Below, piece by piece: positions 1-6,722 of a DNA stretch of 10,534 nucleotides. The stretch is taken from the NCBI GenBank assembly GCA_024635855.1, contig JAGXHZ010000070.1, forward strand, positions 1 through 10,534, given 5' to 3'. The notes below the pieces were generated by a model. The model saw only the letters and a list, made by a program, of their open reading frames with translations, searched no databases and had not been told where the DNA came from. Made by a program: the position numbers and the translations under genes. The stretch comes from Sulfuricurvum sp. Lineage in GTDB: Bacteria; Campylobacterota; Campylobacteria; Campylobacterales; Sulfurimonadaceae. How positions within the stretch are numbered: position 1 is the stretch's first letter; each line of letters opens with the position of its first letter.

Positions 1-1
1 C

Positions 2-172
2 AGTTCCGCTTCGTCAACTCCTTTGGCAGCTGAAACAGAGAAAAAAAGCTCTCATTCAGAAGGAATGGAAGCGTTACAAGCTCTTTTAAAAGCACTTTCC
101 AATGATGATGTTGCTGCATCGCTCAAAGGGCTTAATATTAGCATCAATATCAATTTCGGGAATGAGAAGTGA
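2..172 (+). CDS. C-terminal end of an upstream protein (partial)
   Basis: This is an open frame with no start in the window; the last 56 residues are visible and end in TGA at 170-172. The tail has a Ser/Ala/Thr/Glu/Lys-rich stretch followed by a short helix-like part (EALQALLKAL) and ends in a beta-like ISININFGNEK. There is no recognisable domain. The stop overlaps the GTG start of gmk, so the two are probably translationally coupled. In H. pylori and C. jejuni the gene just before gmk encodes a low-complexity, very acidic protein (poly-E-rich or highly acidic protein), and by position this is probably its counterpart. That is inference from synteny, because the visible tail is too short and too variable to prove it. 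Confidence 0.6.
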   Translation, partial: SSASSTPLAAETEKKSSHSEGMEALQALLKALSNDDVAASLKGLNISININFGNEK

Positions 173-786
173 ATCAAAAAAGTGGTGCAATTTTAGTCCT
201 TTCCGGTCCTAGCGGAGCAGGAAAGAGTTCATTAATCAATAAAATATTTGATGATATCGGTTCTACTTATTTTTCCATATCTACGACGACGCGTGCTAAA
301 CGAGAAGGGGAAATGGATGGTGTTCATTATCATTTTGTCTCCCAAGAAGAATTTAAACGAGAAATAGACGAAGAGATGTTTTTAGAATACGCACTGGTAC
401 ACGGAAACTATTATGGAACGTCGTTAGGACCTGTCAAAAAAGCTCTTAAAGAGGGGAAGTTAGTCATTTTTGACATTGATGTTCAAGGGCATGATGCGGT
501 ACAAAATCGTTTGGCTGATATTACGACATCGGTATTTATTACAACGCCTACTTTGGAAGAGCTCAAAAAACGCCTTTTAAACCGTTCTACAGACAGTGCG
601 GAAATTATTGCCAAACGTCTTGATATGGCAACGCGTGAAGTACAGCGGATCAGTGAATATGATTTTTTAATTGTCAATGATGATTTGGATGCAGCGGCTG
701 AGGTACTCATCTCGATTGCTAAAGCGGCACGAATGAAAATCCCGACACAGCAAATAAATGAATTTGTCCAAATGTGGACATTATAA
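169..786 (+). CDS. gmk: guanylate kinase
   Basis: Guanylate kinase phosphorylates GMP (and dGMP) to the diphosphate with ATP, an essential cytosolic step in GTP synthesis. The 205-residue length is typical of the bacterial enzyme. The P-loop is GPSGAGKS at residues 13-20. The GMP-binding segment runs from about residue 38 to 56 (STTTRAKREGEMDG... then HYHF), followed by HGNYYGTS at 78-85 and FDIDVQG at 101-107, all family hallmarks. The start is GTG: no ATG lies before the P-loop, and GGGAA at 158-162 can serve as a ribosome binding site. The GTG shares two bases with the stop of the upstream gene. It is followed by tatA and argS, the arrangement known from Helicobacter and Campylobacter. Identification is secure. 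Confidence 0.97.
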   Translation: MNQKSGAILVLSGPSGAGKSSLINKIFDDIGSTYFSISTTTRAKREGEMDGVHYHFVSQEEFKREIDEEMFLEYALVHGNYYGTSLGPVKKALKEGKLVIFDIDVQGHDAVQNRLADITTSVFITTPTLEELKKRLLNRSTDSAEIIAKRLDMATREVQRISEYDFLIVNDDLDAAAEVLISIAKAARMKIPTQQINEFVQMWTL

Positions 787-796
787 GACTCAAAAA

Positions 797-832
797 AGTA
801 TAAGGGTCATTACAGCAATGAGCCGTTATACT
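797..832. other. stem-loop between gmk and tatA
   Basis: AGTATAA (797-803) pairs perfectly with TTATACT (826-832). The stem continues inward after one G-G mismatch through GG/CC and, past a bulged G, TCATT/AATGA, leaving a five-base loop ACAGC (812-816). Downstream on the plus strand there is only an A/T-rich stretch, not a clean T run. On the minus strand the stem is followed by six T (complement of 792-797), but no minus gene ends here. It may be a leaky terminator or an RNA-processing or stability element separating gmk from tatA. TATACT in its right arm could also serve as a -10 box for tatA. Confidence 0.55.
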
Positions 833-866
833 ATCTTATTAAATTTTCTAAAAAGGAATTCATAAT

Positions 867-1109
867 ATGGGCATGCCTAGCGGAACTGAATTATTATTAA
901 TTTTCGGAATTATTGTTTTACTTTTCGGTGCGAAAAAGATACCGGATTTAGCTAAAGGGTTGGGACAAGGAATCCGTAATTTCAAAAAAGAGATGAAAGA
1001 AGACAAAGTCGAAGAAGCAGAAGCTACTATCGTAGGAGCTCCAAAACAAGTTCAAACGCCTACAGCTACTATCGTAGAAGCTCCAAGCGAAACTACAAAA
1101 CAAGCGTAA
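867..1109 (+). CDS. tatA: Sec-independent (twin-arginine) translocase protein TatA
   Basis: TatA is the small inner-membrane subunit that oligomerises to let folded proteins cross the membrane in the Tat system. The 80-residue protein has a short N-terminal transmembrane helix (about residues 8-20, [12 protein letters not shown]), the conserved Phe-Gly hinge at 20-21, and then an amphipathic helix ([21 protein letters not shown]). A polar, Thr/Pro/Ala-rich tail follows. Length and layout fit TatA/TatE rather than TatB. An AAGGA ribosome binding site (853-857) lies 9 nt before the ATG. The tail contains a duplicated ATIV-x-AP unit encoded by near-identical DNA repeats. The gene lies between gmk and argS, as in other Campylobacterota; tatB and tatC are not in the window. 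Confidence 0.95.
   Translation: MGMPSGTELLLIFGIIVLLFGAKKIPDLAKGLGQGIRNFKKEMKEDKVEEAEATIVGAPKQVQTPTATIVEAPSETTKQA
1023..1086 (+). repeat. 22-bp direct repeat pair inside the tatA tail
   Basis: Bases 1023-1044 (GCTACTATCGTAGGAGCTCC plus AA) recur at 1065-1086 with a single G-to-A difference. The offset of 42 nt is exactly 14 codons, so the reading frame is kept and the peptide ATIV(G/E)AP appears twice. The segments after each copy are only loosely similar, which suggests an older in-frame duplication in the unstructured C-terminal tail. Confidence 0.8.
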
Positions 1110-1112
1110 GTT

Positions 1113-2693
1113 TTGAAACAAAGAGTCAGCGCGCTTTTGCGCGATAAATTTAATTGTGATGTAATCCTCGAAAAACCGAAAGATCGTTCTTTCGGACATT
1201 TTTCTACTCCCATTGCCTTTTCACTTTCTAAAGAATTACGAAAATCACCTATGATTATTGCTGAAGAGATTGCTAATTCTTTTGGAGAGCATGAGATGTT
1301 TAGTGCAGTCGAATCGGTCAAGGGATACATTAATTTTCGTCTCTCTGAGGCGTTTTTAGATGAGTATGCTTCTTGGGCGCTTTCGCATGATAAACAATTT
1401 GGCAGTGATGATAAAAAAGGGACAATTCTACTCGAATTTGTAAGTGCAAATCCGACAGGACCTCTTCATATCGGGCATGCACGCGGTGCGGTGTACGGCG
1501 ATACACTGCTTCGTCTCGGTCGCCATTTGGGTTATGATATTACGGCTGAATATTACGTTAATGATGCCGGAAATCAGATCGATTTGCTAGGAGTTTCGCT
1601 TCAGCTCGAAGGGCGCAACGCGTTACTGGGTGAAGAGGTCCAATGGCCTGAAAAATACTATCGAGGCGACTATCTCAGTGATCTTGCCCGTGAAGTATTG
1701 GAACAGTTCGGCGAAGAAGCTTTGCGGGATGAGAGCCGCCAAAAAGAGCTTGCATTGTGGGCAAAAGATAAAATCTTAGCCCTTATTGTCAATGATTTAA
1801 AGACGATTAACGTCCATTTCGATACGTTTGTCGGTGAAGCATCCTTGTACGGCGAATGGGATCGTGTTATGGCAAAAATGGGAGATGGCGTTTATCAAAA
1901 TGAGGGTAAAACCTTTATCCACTCTTCCGATTTTGGTGATGATCATGACCGTGTTGTCGTACGCGACGATGGTCGTCCTACTTATTTGGCAGGGGACATT
2001 ATTTACCATAATCAAAAATTTGAGCGTGGTTATGAGGACTATATCAATATTTGGGGAGCCGATCACCACGGTTATATCGCGCGTGTCAAAGCGGCGGTGA
2101 GCTTTTTAGGGTATGATCCTGAAAAACTCGAAGTACAGCTTTCACAAATGGTTAGTCTCCTCAAAGACGGTGAACCGTTCAAGATGTCCAAGCGTGCAGG
2201 AACTGTTATTCAAATGAATGACGTAGTCGAAGAAATCGGTGCGGATGCCTTGCGTTTTATGTTTGCAAGCAAAAAATGCGATACCGCGTTAGAGTTTGAC
2301 ATTGAAGAGCTCAAGCGCACAGACAGTTCAAATCCTGTTTATTACGTTCAATACGCCCACGCCCGTATCCAAACGCTTGTTGCCAAAAGTGAGATGAGTT
2401 TAGACGATATTATGAACGCTCGTCTTATTGGATTAAGTGCGGATGCGGATGGATTGTTGTTTGAAGCACTGTTGTTGCCGGAAATTATTGAGGATGCCTT
2501 CGAATCACGTCAAGCGCAAAAACTTCCCGATTACCTCAAAGCTCTTGCTGCAAAATTGCATAAATTTTATTATGATACCCGCGTGATTGGCACTGAAGAC
2601 GAAGCGAAATTGCTTAAACTTCTTCTCGTTGTTGCCCTTTCTCTCAAAACAGGACTTTCCCTTCTAGGAATCGAAGCTAAAGACCGGATGTAG
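1113..2693 (+). CDS. argS: arginyl-tRNA synthetase
   Basis: This class I aminoacyl-tRNA synthetase charges tRNA-Arg with arginine using ATP. The 526 residues cover an N-terminal Arg-specific domain (roughly 1-80, with KPKDRSFGHFSTPIAF), a catalytic Rossmann domain, and an all-helical anticodon-binding domain from about residue 390 (SSNPVYYVQYAHARI). The class I signature HIGH lies at 119-122 within SANPTGPLHIGHARG, and the KMSK loop at 357-360 within EPFKMSKRAG. INIWGADHHGYIARVKA lies between them. The start is TTG at 1113, 3 nt after the tatA stop; the N-terminus it gives aligns with the H. pylori enzyme, and the next in-frame ATG (about residue 47) would remove conserved sequence. The ribosome binding site is weak, so expression probably relies on coupling to tatA. 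Confidence 0.97.
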   Translation: MKQRVSALLRDKFNCDVILEKPKDRSFGHFSTPIAFSLSKELRKSPMIIAEEIANSFGEHEMFSAVESVKGYINFRLSEAFLDEYASWALSHDKQFGSDDKKGTILLEFVSANPTGPLHIGHARGAVYGDTLLRLGRHLGYDITAEYYVNDAGNQIDLLGVSLQLEGRNALLGEEVQWPEKYYRGDYLSDLAREVLEQFGEEALRDESRQKELALWAKDKILALIVNDLKTINVHFDTFVGEASLYGEWDRVMAKMGDGVYQNEGKTFIHSSDFGDDHDRVVVRDDGRPTYLAGDIIYHNQKFERGYEDYINIWGADHHGYIARVKAAVSFLGYDPEKLEVQLSQMVSLLKDGEPFKMSKRAGTVIQMNDVVEEIGADALRFMFASKKCDTALEFDIEELKRTDSSNPVYYVQYAHARIQTLVAKSEMSLDDIMNARLIGLSADADGLLFEALLLPEIIEDAFESRQAQKLPDYLKALAAKLHKFYYDTRVIGTEDEAKLLKLLLVVALSLKTGLSLLGIEAKDRM

Positions 2694-2699
2694 TTTTGC

Positions 2700-2717
2700 C
2701 ATATCCTATCGGGTATG
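2700..2717. other. small stem-loop in the convergent argS/flaC gap
   Basis: CATATCC (2700-2706) pairs with GGGTATG (2711-2717), with one T-G wobble and a TATC loop. It occupies the 34-nt space between the converging stops of argS and the flagellin gene, where a bidirectional terminator is expected. Neither strand has a T tract right after the stem, so terminator function is only a guess. Confidence 0.3.
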
Positions 2718-2727
2718 ACGAGAAAAA

Positions 2728-3462
2728 TTACCCCAATAATTGTGCAATATTTTGACGTAATGCGTCATTTTGATGGGCAAGGCTAATTTGGGAAACATCA
2801 AGTTTTAGGGTGCTTTGTTGAAATTCTTGGATTGCTTTTGCCATATCGGTATCGGCAATTTGACTGCGTGCGGCAGAAGCAGCGGTAATCTGAGCAAGCA
2901 ATGTGTTGGTTGTGCTGATAAGCCCATTACTCATAGAACCTACATCGCTTTGTGTCTGAGATACACTTTGAGCATATTTGGAAATACTCTCTTGATTATC
3001 AATAGCAAGCGTATTGGTTGACATATCTCCCAATGAAATACTTGATGAACCAAATGCATGGGTTGCATTAAATAAGCCTTGACCATTGTAGCTCGTACTT
3101 TGAATGGATTGGTTCATCGATTCTAAGGTTCGATTGAATTCTCCGGCGAGTCCTTGCTTTTGACTTTCGTTGAGTGAAGCACTGTTATACCGAACACTTA
3201 GATCGCTGAGCATTTGAGTTTGTTCGCTGAGAGAGCTTAATGTGCCGTCGGCAACTTGCATCATCGAGATAGAATCATTGGTGTTTATAAGCTCTTGAGA
3301 AAAAGTACTAATATCGCTTTGCATCAGGGAAGCAATGACAGCTAAAGCGCTATCATCAATCTTAACTTCAGCACCAGTTGCAATTTTTTCGAGAGTTTTA
3401 TCCCGTTTGTTGATTTCCGTACTCATTTGAGAGAACGATTGGTATTGTGCATTGAGTTGCAT
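2728..3462 (-). CDS. flaC: short flagellin-like protein, FlaC type
   Basis: The 244-residue protein has the conserved N- and C-terminal helical (D0/D1) regions of flagellin and almost nothing of the variable D2/D3 part; major Campylobacterota flagellins are much longer. N-terminal hallmarks are KTLEKIATG (22-30), the SALAVIASLMQSDI segment (38-51) and NDSISMMQVADGTL (62-75). TSYNGQGLF is at 123-131, and the C-terminal helix ends in LRQNIAQLLG. Size and the LSV..N.A.LN.SQK and AIDNQ.SI patterns match C. jejuni FlaC (about 249 aa), which is secreted by the flagellar type III apparatus and is not a major filament subunit. The ATG at 3462 is chosen because AAGGGG lies 6 nt upstream; an in-frame ATG at 3507 lacks this and would add a non-flagellin leader. 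The gene is convergent with argS and divergent from the amidase gene. Confidence 0.85.
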   Translation of the reverse strand: MQLNAQYQSFSQMSTEINKRDKTLEKIATGAEVKIDDSALAVIASLMQSDISTFSQELINTNDSISMMQVADGTLSSLSEQTQMLSDLSVRYNSASLNESQKQGLAGEFNRTLESMNQSIQSTSYNGQGLFNATHAFGSSSISLGDMSTNTLAIDNQESISKYAQSVSQTQSDVGSMSNGLISTTNTLLAQITAASAARSQIADTDMAKAIQEFQQSTLKLDVSQISLAHQNDALRQNIAQLLG

Positions 3463-3538
3463 AGGTAACCCCTTTTCTGACACATCTATATTTGCATAGA
3501 ATACCACGTAATGTTTTAATAATTTATAAGTGCTGCGT

Positions 3539-3544
3539 TATAAT
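3539..3544 (+). promoter_or_regulatory. candidate -10 box for the amidase gene
   Basis: A perfect TATAAT lies 27 nt upstream of the ATG at 3572, giving a predicted transcript start near 3551 and a leader of about 20 nt. There is no convincing -35 hexamer, which is usual for vegetative promoters in Campylobacterota. The box lies in the 109-nt divergent region shared with flaC. Confidence 0.55.
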
Positions 3545-3571
3545 TTTAGCATGAAGTAACAGGAGTTGACA

Positions 3572-4420
3572 ATGATTAAAGTAGCCGCAATACAAATGCA
3601 AATGAGTGAAGATAAAACGGCCAATATTGTTAAAGCCGAAATAATGGTTCGAGAAGCTTTTAAAAATGGTGCACAGATTATTTTATTACCGGAGTTATTT
3701 GAAGGGTATTATTTTTGCAAAGATATGGACAAAAAGTATTTCTCGTGGGCGCAAGAGCTTGAAGGACATCCGATGATCGCACGTTTTAGTGCATTGGCTC
3801 GCGAGCTTGGTGTCGTGTTACCCGTTAGCTATTTTGAACGTGACGGTGAGCGTTATTTTAATTCACTGGTGATGATCGATGCGGATGGAACAGTGATGGA
3901 AAATTATCGTAAAACCCATATTCCTGATGGTCCTGGATACGAGGAAAAATTTTATTTTGAACCCGGTGATACGGGATTTAAAGTGTGGAAAACTCGTTAC
4001 GGCAATGTTGGTGTGGGAATCTGCTGGGATCAATGGTTTCCCGAAACTGCACGCTGTTTGACACTCGTGGGTGCGGATATGATTTTCTATCCAACGGCAA
4101 TCGGAAGCGAGCCTGAAATCGGTGTGGACTCCGCATCGCATTGGCAGAGAGTACAGTTGGGACACTCTGCCGCGAATATTATCCCTGTAATTGCTGCTAA
4201 TCGCATCGGTGAGGAGGTCGGCGAGAGTTGTACTCTGACTTTTTACGGCAGTTCGTTTATCACCGATCACACGGGAGAAAAAGTAGCAGAAGCATCCCGT
4301 GACAAAGAGGAGATTCTCTACAGTGAGTTTGATCCTGTATCCATTCGCGAACATCGTCACTACTGGGGATTGATTCGTGATCGCCGTCCTGAGTGTTATG
4401 GAGAGATAGTAAAACAGTAA
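3572..4420 (+). CDS. aguB: N-carbamoylputrescine amidase-like carbon-nitrogen hydrolase
   Basis: This nitrilase-superfamily enzyme, by family, cleaves N-carbamoylputrescine to putrescine, ammonia and CO2, the last step of the agmatine route to polyamines. The 282-residue protein carries the Glu-Lys-Cys triad: E41 in LLPELFEGYYF, K114 in NYRKTHIPDGPGYEEKFYF, and C151 in VGVGICWDQWFPE. The PGYEEKFYFEPGD and CWDQWFPE wording and the length of about 290 aa point to the AguB subfamily rather than to nitrilases or beta-ureidopropionase, though substrate choice is family inference. The start is the ATG at 3572, 6 nt after AGGAG (3561-3565); an in-frame TTG at 3566 sits too close to that site. No agmatine deiminase gene lies nearby. 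A perfect -10 box precedes it. Confidence 0.88.
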   Translation: MIKVAAIQMQMSEDKTANIVKAEIMVREAFKNGAQIILLPELFEGYYFCKDMDKKYFSWAQELEGHPMIARFSALARELGVVLPVSYFERDGERYFNSLVMIDADGTVMENYRKTHIPDGPGYEEKFYFEPGDTGFKVWKTRYGNVGVGICWDQWFPETARCLTLVGADMIFYPTAIGSEPEIGVDSASHWQRVQLGHSAANIIPVIAANRIGEEVGESCTLTFYGSSFITDHTGEKVAEASRDKEEILYSEFDPVSIREHRHYWGLIRDRRPECYGEIVKQ

Positions 4421-4472
4421 TTGGAACCTTTTTTGCTTAGTTTGATGTAATATTATCGCAACGGGGGTATCC

Positions 4473-5261
4473 GTGAGAGTTGTTTTACGCAACAATGCTA
4501 TTTTCGTTCACGGGGGTTCAAATACCCTCGAAGAGCCGTGGATGGAAGAGTTTTTCGATCATCATATTCACAATACCCTTTTTTTAGACAATGGAGTTTT
4601 GGTTCTTAACAATGAAAACTCATCGGAACAAAAAGAAGATTTTCTCGATTCTTTAACCGATCGTTATACAAAAGACAATGACCTCACCAGCTCGTTTTAT
4701 CGTCGATCGCTTCGTAAATGCAAAAGTGCCGCAGTTCGTATCGAAATACCCTACAAAAAAGCTGAAAGAGTGGATGTAGAGCTTTATGCTTTTGGTCCAA
4801 GCCGAGTAAAAATAACGTTTTTGAGTGATAATCGCTGGGTGATGCGCTATCTCAAGCAGCAGCTTTCTTCTTTGGTCATGAGCAGCACTTCCAACCAAAT
4901 TTATATCGATGTTTCAACTCTAAGTGCTAAATCACGTTTAGAAAAAGCGCTTAACCGACGCGAAGTGCTCCATTATGTGATCAATTACCGTTATGATGAT
5001 GGATTTATGAGTAAGCTTTACGGACACTATACCCCTTGGGGATTTGGGAATGATGATATTGACAAGATGATTCGTTATCATGCGATTTTTGAACTCCCTA
5101 TGGGAAGCAAGCCGGATAATTTAAAACAGCGTTATCGGCAGTTGGCAAAGCGATATCATCCTGACCGAGTCCATACAAAAAGCCCTGAAGTGATTAACAA
5201 ATATACGGAAAAATTTAAACTTCTTCAAGAAGCGTATGATGCATTAAAGGCAGCGAGCTAG
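4473..5261 (+). CDS. DnaJ-domain protein (J domain at the C-terminus)
   Basis: A 262-residue protein ending in a J domain (about 201-260) with the invariant HPD at 229-231 in AKRYHPDR and a closing helix FKLLQEAYDALKA. J domains stimulate the ATPase of DnaK-type Hsp70 chaperones, so this is probably a co-chaperone directing DnaK to a particular client. There is no Gly/Phe region, zinc finger or DnaJ substrate-binding domain. The first 200 residues are of a type I recognise only as an uncharacterised N-terminal part of Campylobacterota J proteins; no signal peptide or membrane helix is evident. The start is GTG at 4473, 5 nt after GGGGG (4463-4467). ACGG (4461-4464) and CCGT (4471-4474) could form a small hairpin over that site. 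The gene is 52 nt downstream of the amidase gene, possibly co-transcribed. Confidence 0.85.
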   Translation: MRVVLRNNAIFVHGGSNTLEEPWMEEFFDHHIHNTLFLDNGVLVLNNENSSEQKEDFLDSLTDRYTKDNDLTSSFYRRSLRKCKSAAVRIEIPYKKAERVDVELYAFGPSRVKITFLSDNRWVMRYLKQQLSSLVMSSTSNQIYIDVSTLSAKSRLEKALNRREVLHYVINYRYDDGFMSKLYGHYTPWGFGNDDIDKMIRYHAIFELPMGSKPDNLKQRYRQLAKRYHPDRVHTKSPEVINKYTEKFKLLQEAYDALKAAS

Positions 5262-5267
5262 CCTTGT

Positions 5268-5600
5268 TTAAAGAGAAGCAAGTGCTGCTGATATTTTGGG
5301 AAGCGTTGAATTAACCATAGTTGCGTAGTTCGTTAATTTCTCACGATAATCAGCTGTCATGGGAGCTCCATTTTCCAATTCCTCCACAACAGTGATCATA
5401 CTCTGTAAAAAATCGCGATGTTCAGCACACTCATGACATACCGTTGTATTGACACACATTCCTTCATTCATCGCAATATACGCAGCTTGAGTCGCATCGT
5501 TTAGTTGCGTAAAATACGCATTTCCAGTCGCGCTTGTATCGTTTAAAAGTGAATGAACCTCTTGAAATTTCGAGTACGTATCATTGATAACATCCAACAT
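5268..5600 (-). CDS. small helical protein with a Cys/His cluster, function unknown
   Basis: A 110-residue protein that I do not recognise. It appears entirely helical and cytosolic, with no signal peptide. Its middle carries four possible metal ligands, C49, C55, C58 and H61 (GMCVNTTVCHECAEH), a C-x5-C-x2-C-x2-H spacing that could bind zinc or iron; this is inference only. The start is the ATG at 5600, because AGGAG (complement of 5607-5611) lies 6 nt upstream; an in-frame ATG at 5645 lacks a site and adds a Lys-rich leader. It converges on the J-domain gene with only 6 nt between the stops and diverges from the aldo/keto reductase gene. A TACAAT -10-like box (complement of 5634-5639) lies 33 nt upstream. 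Confidence 0.75.
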   Translation of the reverse strand: MLDVINDTYSKFQEVHSLLNDTSATGNAYFTQLNDATQAAYIAMNEGMCVNTTVCHECAEHRDFLQSMITVVEELENGAPMTADYREKLTNYATMVNSTLPKISAALASL

Positions 5601-5633
5601 TGTGTTCTCCTGTTTGAACAATTTAATTTTATT

Positions 5634-5690
5634 ATTGTAGCTCAAAAACAGTAGAATACAATAAAATACAATTACAATAAGATTACAAGA
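5634..5690. promoter_or_regulatory. divergent promoter region with repeated TACAA motifs
   Basis: This is an A/T-rich strip between two divergent genes. On the minus strand TACAAT (complement of 5634-5639) is a plausible -10 box for the small Cys protein. On the plus strand TACAA recurs, starting at 5657, 5667, 5673 and 5684, the last copy reading TACAAG; copies one and two, and three and four, are spaced by about one helical turn. The copy at 5673-5678 is well placed as a -10 box for the reductase. The repetition may mark a regulator site or may be simple A/T-rich promoter sequence. Confidence 0.35.
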
Positions 5691-5705
5691 ATGAAAAGAG
5701 AAAGA

Positions 5706-6722
5706 ATGGAATACCGCTATATCGGACGCAGTGGTTTACGCGTATCCCCTATTTGTTTGGGAACAATGACGTTTGGCAGTCAATGTGATGAGAAAAATGC
5801 GTTTGCCATCATGGATAAAGCATACGATGCAGGGGTGAATTTTTTCGATACGGCTGAACTTTATCCCGTTCCTCCAAGCTTTGAGCTCTCAGGACTCACT
5901 GAAGAAATGGTTGGTCGATGGTTGAAGACAAAACAGCGTGACAGTCTGATTTTGGCAACGAAAGTCGCAGGTGCCGCTTCAGGATGGTTCGTCCCTCCGA
6001 TTCGTCATGGATACACGGCATGCGATCGATTTCATATCGAGCGGGCTATCGAGGGTTCACTCAAACGTCTTGGGACAGATTATATCGATTTGTATCAGAT
6101 GCATTGGCCAGATCCGATAGTCCCCATAGAAGAAACATTACGAGCATTTGATTCACTGGTGCAAAGCGGAAAAGTGCGTTACATCGGAACATCAAATGAT
6201 ACGGCGCACGGGGTGATGAAAGCCACTATGACCTCAAAATACGAAAAATTAGCCCGCTTTGAATCGGTACAAAATAATTTTTCGCTCCTCAATCGTCGTG
6301 ATTTAGATGGAATCAATGCGGTATGTAAAAGTGAAAACATCTCATTGTTACCCTATTCACCTCTAGGCGGCGGAGTATTGAGCGGAAAATACAATCAATC
6401 CAATGGTGCACAGGGACGTTTTAGTGATTATGTTAACTCCACCAACAAACGTCAGAGATTGATGGCAGCACGTTTTCTCAATGATAAAACACTTGCTTCG
6501 ACCCAAGAATATCTCCGTATTGCACATGAGGCGGGGATGGACATTGTCACGATGGCGATTGCGTGGAGCAAACAGTTTGACTTTGTCGCTTCCACCATCA
6601 TCGGAGCAACTACCCCTCAACAACTCGATGCGAGTTTGGCAGCGATGAATGTTACCCTTTCTCCCGAAATAAATCACGCTTTGGACGCGGTACATGCAAA
6701 AATACTTTATCCTATGGGTTAG
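5706..6722 (+). CDS. NADPH-dependent aldo/keto reductase, Tas-like
   Basis: A 338-residue TIM-barrel oxidoreductase of the aldo/keto reductase superfamily, which reduces carbonyl compounds with NAD(P)H in the cytosol. The opening SGLRVSPICLGTMTFG is the family's first strand. The catalytic tetrad is complete: D48 and Y53 (FFDTAELY), K86 (ATKVAG) and H133 (YQMHWPDP). YIGTSN and the late AST.IGATTPQQLD segment, which contacts the cofactor, are also present. ELYPVPP followed by SGLTEEMVG is the wording of E. coli Tas, so this is a Tas-like member; its natural substrate is unknown. The ATG at 5706 is chosen because family members begin at this point; an in-frame ATG at 5691 would add five residues and cannot be excluded. 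Its end overlaps the next gene by 29 nt. Confidence 0.92.
   Translation: MEYRYIGRSGLRVSPICLGTMTFGSQCDEKNAFAIMDKAYDAGVNFFDTAELYPVPPSFELSGLTEEMVGRWLKTKQRDSLILATKVAGAASGWFVPPIRHGYTACDRFHIERAIEGSLKRLGTDYIDLYQMHWPDPIVPIEETLRAFDSLVQSGKVRYIGTSNDTAHGVMKATMTSKYEKLARFESVQNNFSLLNRRDLDGINAVCKSENISLLPYSPLGGGVLSGKYNQSNGAQGRFSDYVNSTNKRQRLMAARFLNDKTLASTQEYLRIAHEAGMDIVTMAIAWSKQFDFVASTIIGATTPQQLDASLAAMNVTLSPEINHALDAVHAKILYPMG

Noticed and set aside
483..710. Open frame antisense to gmk, and similar antisense frames over argS, the KAP gene and nfo
   Set aside because: They lie fully inside well-identified genes, lack ribosome binding sites and have protein sequences with no family character.
3463..3507. Longer flagellin starting at an upstream ATG (3507)
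   Set aside because: The extra 15 residues do not resemble flagellin, no ribosome binding site precedes that ATG, and a strong AAGGGG precedes the ATG at 3462.
3485..3515. Possible sigma-54 promoter (GG...GC) upstream of the flagellin gene on the minus strand
   Set aside because: TGGTATTCTATGC has only 8 nt between GG and GC instead of 10, and the TTGC core is missing. No sigma-28 CGATA-type -10 was found either; a TATAGA box is only a weak alternative.
4429..4434. Run of six T after the amidase gene, as in a rho-independent terminator
   Set aside because: No G/C-rich inverted repeat precedes it; the bases just upstream do not form a stem.
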